This document shows, in pieces, positions 5,687 through 6,313 of a stretch of 6,313 bases of DNA (position 1 is the stretch's first letter; each line of letters opens with the position of its first letter). Below the pieces are notes generated by a model. That model saw nothing but the letters and a program-made list of their open reading frames with translations, did no database searches and was not told the DNA's origin. Source of the DNA: Oscillospiraceae bacterium (GTDB taxonomy: Bacteria; Bacillota; Clostridia; Oscillospirales; Oscillospiraceae); contig JAHHSD010000071.1 of NCBI GenBank assembly GCA_020025425.1, forward strand, positions 1 to 6,313. The letters are read 5' to 3'. The position numbers and the translations under genes were made by a program.

Positions 5687-5817
5687 TTCTCCTCCTCCGA
5701 CGGCGCCTGCTTGTCCATCCTGTGCGGTTGCCTGCGCAGCGGGTGAACACATGGGACATCACCCTGCCGGTCCGCGCAGCGGACCCGGACGTCGGTGCAG
5801 ATGGTCACTGTTTTCAT
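5683..5817 (-). CDS. 44-aa leader ORF, partial duplicate of the rnhA 5' end, coupled to rnhA
   Basis: Reading from an ATG at 5817, the product begins MKTVTICTDV and ends DKQAPSEEEK. The first nine residues equal those of RNase HI except Tyr7, which is Cys. At the DNA level the first 28 nt differ from rnhA at only four places before the last base, three of them silent. Similarity then stops, and a hairpin (GGTCCGC/GCGGACC, 5769-5785) intervenes. A further rnhA-like patch (TGC-GCA-GGC-AAC, reading CAGNRTGW against CSGNPGPGGW) follows in another frame. GGGAGGA (5822-5828) lies 4 nt before the ATG, and the stop overlaps the rnhA start (ATGA, 5683-5686). It lacks E47, D69, H124 and D134, so it cannot be a nuclease. 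It is either a decayed tandem duplication or a translated leader that feeds ribosomes to rnhA. Not listed in any family I recognise. Confidence 0.55.
   Translation of the reverse strand: MKTVTICTDVRVRCADRQGDVPCVHPLRRQPHRMDKQAPSEEEK
5689..5698 (-). promoter_or_regulatory. rnhA ribosome binding site inside the leader ORF
   Basis: GGAGGAGGAG encodes the Glu-Glu-Glu end of the 44-aa ORF and at the same time gives rnhA a strong Shine-Dalgarno site, 2 nt from the ATG at its near edge (7 nt from the first GGAGG). It fixes the start at 5686. Confidence 0.85.
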
Positions 5818-5821
5818 AAAA

Positions 5822-5828
5822 TCCTCCC
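5822..5828 (-). promoter_or_regulatory. Ribosome binding site of the leader ORF
   Basis: GGGAGGA with 4 nt (TTTT) to the ATG at 5817 on the minus strand. A good site in the right place supports real initiation at this ORF. Confidence 0.6.
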
Positions 5829-5870
5829 TTGAGACGGCGGTGTTTGCCGGGACTATGGGGATAGGCTCTT

Positions 5871-5885
5871 TCGCCTGCGGGCGGG
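5871..5885 (-). repeat. Isolated CCCGCCCGCAGGCG box next to block A
   Basis: The minus strand reads CCCGCCCGCAGGCGA, the same 14-nt core as at 101-114, 3565-3578 and 6185-6198. It folds as CGCC-TGCG-GGCG. It sits at the left border of the right-hand block A in inverted orientation, so that block is bracketed by this box in opposite directions (5871-5885 and 6185-6198). Confidence 0.7.
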
Positions 5886-5888
5886 ATC

Positions 5889-6199
5889 TTCTTCAACCGC
5901 CAGACTTTCAAGAGAAGCAGGCAGACATTGGCGGCCTTTTCGCAGGGTGATTGAGACGTAACTGGTTCAGGGCTTGCATTGCTCTTTACGCGGGCCGGCA
6001 GGCGAAGTGGTTCAAGTGCCGGTTTGATTCGCGCTGTCTGAGCGGTTCCAGGTCTGGGAGGGTGATTCAAACACCACCGCCGCCCTCTCATGGGGTACCA
6101 GGGGTCCGGGACCCCTGGCGTCTTTTCCCCGATTTTTGACGGGAAAAATCGGGTCGCCCGGGGGCGAAACCATCTCAGCCCCGTCCCGCCCGCAGGCGG
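5889..6199 (+). repeat. Intergenic repeat block A, right-hand copy
   Basis: A second near-full copy of block A, in plus orientation. Perfect runs with the other copy are at 5906-5973 and 6117-6169. Structural parts are CCGGCA/TGCCGG (5995-6022), a 9-bp hairpin (CCAGGGGTC 6098-6106, loop CGG, GACCCCTGG 6110-6118), the 10-bp CCCGATTTTT hairpin (6128-6153) and the TCGCCC/GGGCGA hairpin (6154-6167), ending in CCCGCCCGCAGGCGG (6185-6199). The whole 5818-6313 stretch holds no gene I can support. An ORF of 62 codons starting at a TTG (5951-6139) has a same-length counterpart in the other copy and is treated under findings. Confidence 0.9.
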
Positions 6200-6313
6200 A
6201 ATCTTGTAACTGTTTAACTGGCGGTTTGATCTCGTTTTTCTGGCGGTCGGGGCAACCGGTCCTCGCCCTCCCGGCGGGGTCTGCTTTTGGTCGCAAAAGC
6301 AGACGGAAAACGA
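6200..6313 (+). repeat. Intergenic repeat block B, right-hand copy, cut by the window end
   Basis: It follows block A directly: AATCTTGTAACTG (6200-6212), the GGTTTnATCTCGTTTTTC box (6218-6240), a variable GC segment, then the perfect 10-bp hairpin GTCTGCTTTT/AAAAGCAGAC around GGTCGC (6279-6304). The last 55 nt (6259-6313) are identical, inverted, to 3419-3473. The match to the miaB-side copy runs to the last base of the window, so the element may continue. Confidence 0.88.

Noticed and set aside
5132..5746. Plus-strand ORF with an apparent hydrophobic N-terminus (FIILIFGAGLLFL)
   Set aside because: The hydrophobic start comes from translating the rnhA terminator region, and the rest is antisense to rnhA. 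No ribosome site precedes it.
5906..5940. TCAAGAGAAGC start reminiscent of a SAM-I riboswitch
   Set aside because: The rest of the SAM-I core (GATGAAACC, GGCAACC) is absent and there is no adjacent methionine or cysteine gene.
1..6313. CRISPR array
   Set aside because: The repeats are not regularly spaced, vary in orientation and contain their own modules instead of unique spacers of constant length.

Overview
The window looks like chromosomal DNA of a GC-rich Firmicute, most likely a gut clostridium of the Oscillospiraceae type. This is an inference from the third-position G/C preference, GGAGG-type ribosome binding sites, the miaB-then-mutS gene order common in Clostridia, and the style of the intergenic repeats. 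No species can be named from the sequence alone.

All recognisable genes lie on the minus strand, so transcription runs right to left: a 44-codon small ORF, rnhA (RNase HI), miaB (tRNA methylthiotransferase) and mutS (mismatch recognition ATPase). The small ORF overlaps the rnhA start as ATGA and begins with a degenerate copy of the first nine rnhA codons. rnhA is closed off by a strong hairpin terminator. miaB has its own good sigma-A-type promoter. mutS follows miaB, but about 860 bp of non-coding, repeat-rich DNA lies between them. No convincing promoter was found for mutS or for the small ORF/rnhA pair.

The space between genes is the unusual part. Three places (1-130, about 2810-3600 and 5871-6313) carry pieces of one modular, hairpin-rich repeat family. 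Block A is about 310 bp and is present nearly whole at 2866-3179 (minus) and 5889-6199 (plus), with its tail at 1-115. Block B is about 120 bp, at 3419-3535 (minus sense) and 6200-6313 (plus). The blocks are reshuffled between loci: A-then-B at the right edge, B-spacer-A between miaB and mutS. One 43-44 bp sub-block is inverted relative to its flank. A 53-nt segment holding two hairpins is identical in all three places. The arrangement resembles a much larger version of the REP/BIME mosaics of other bacteria; no function can be read from the window.

The genes are housekeeping: RNase HI removes RNA from RNA:DNA hybrids, MiaB completes ms2i6A37 in tRNAs, and MutS starts mismatch repair. The most interesting material is the repeat architecture, the rnhA-derived leader ORF and the hairpin-dense, single-copy 220-nt segment inside the miaB-mutS spacer.
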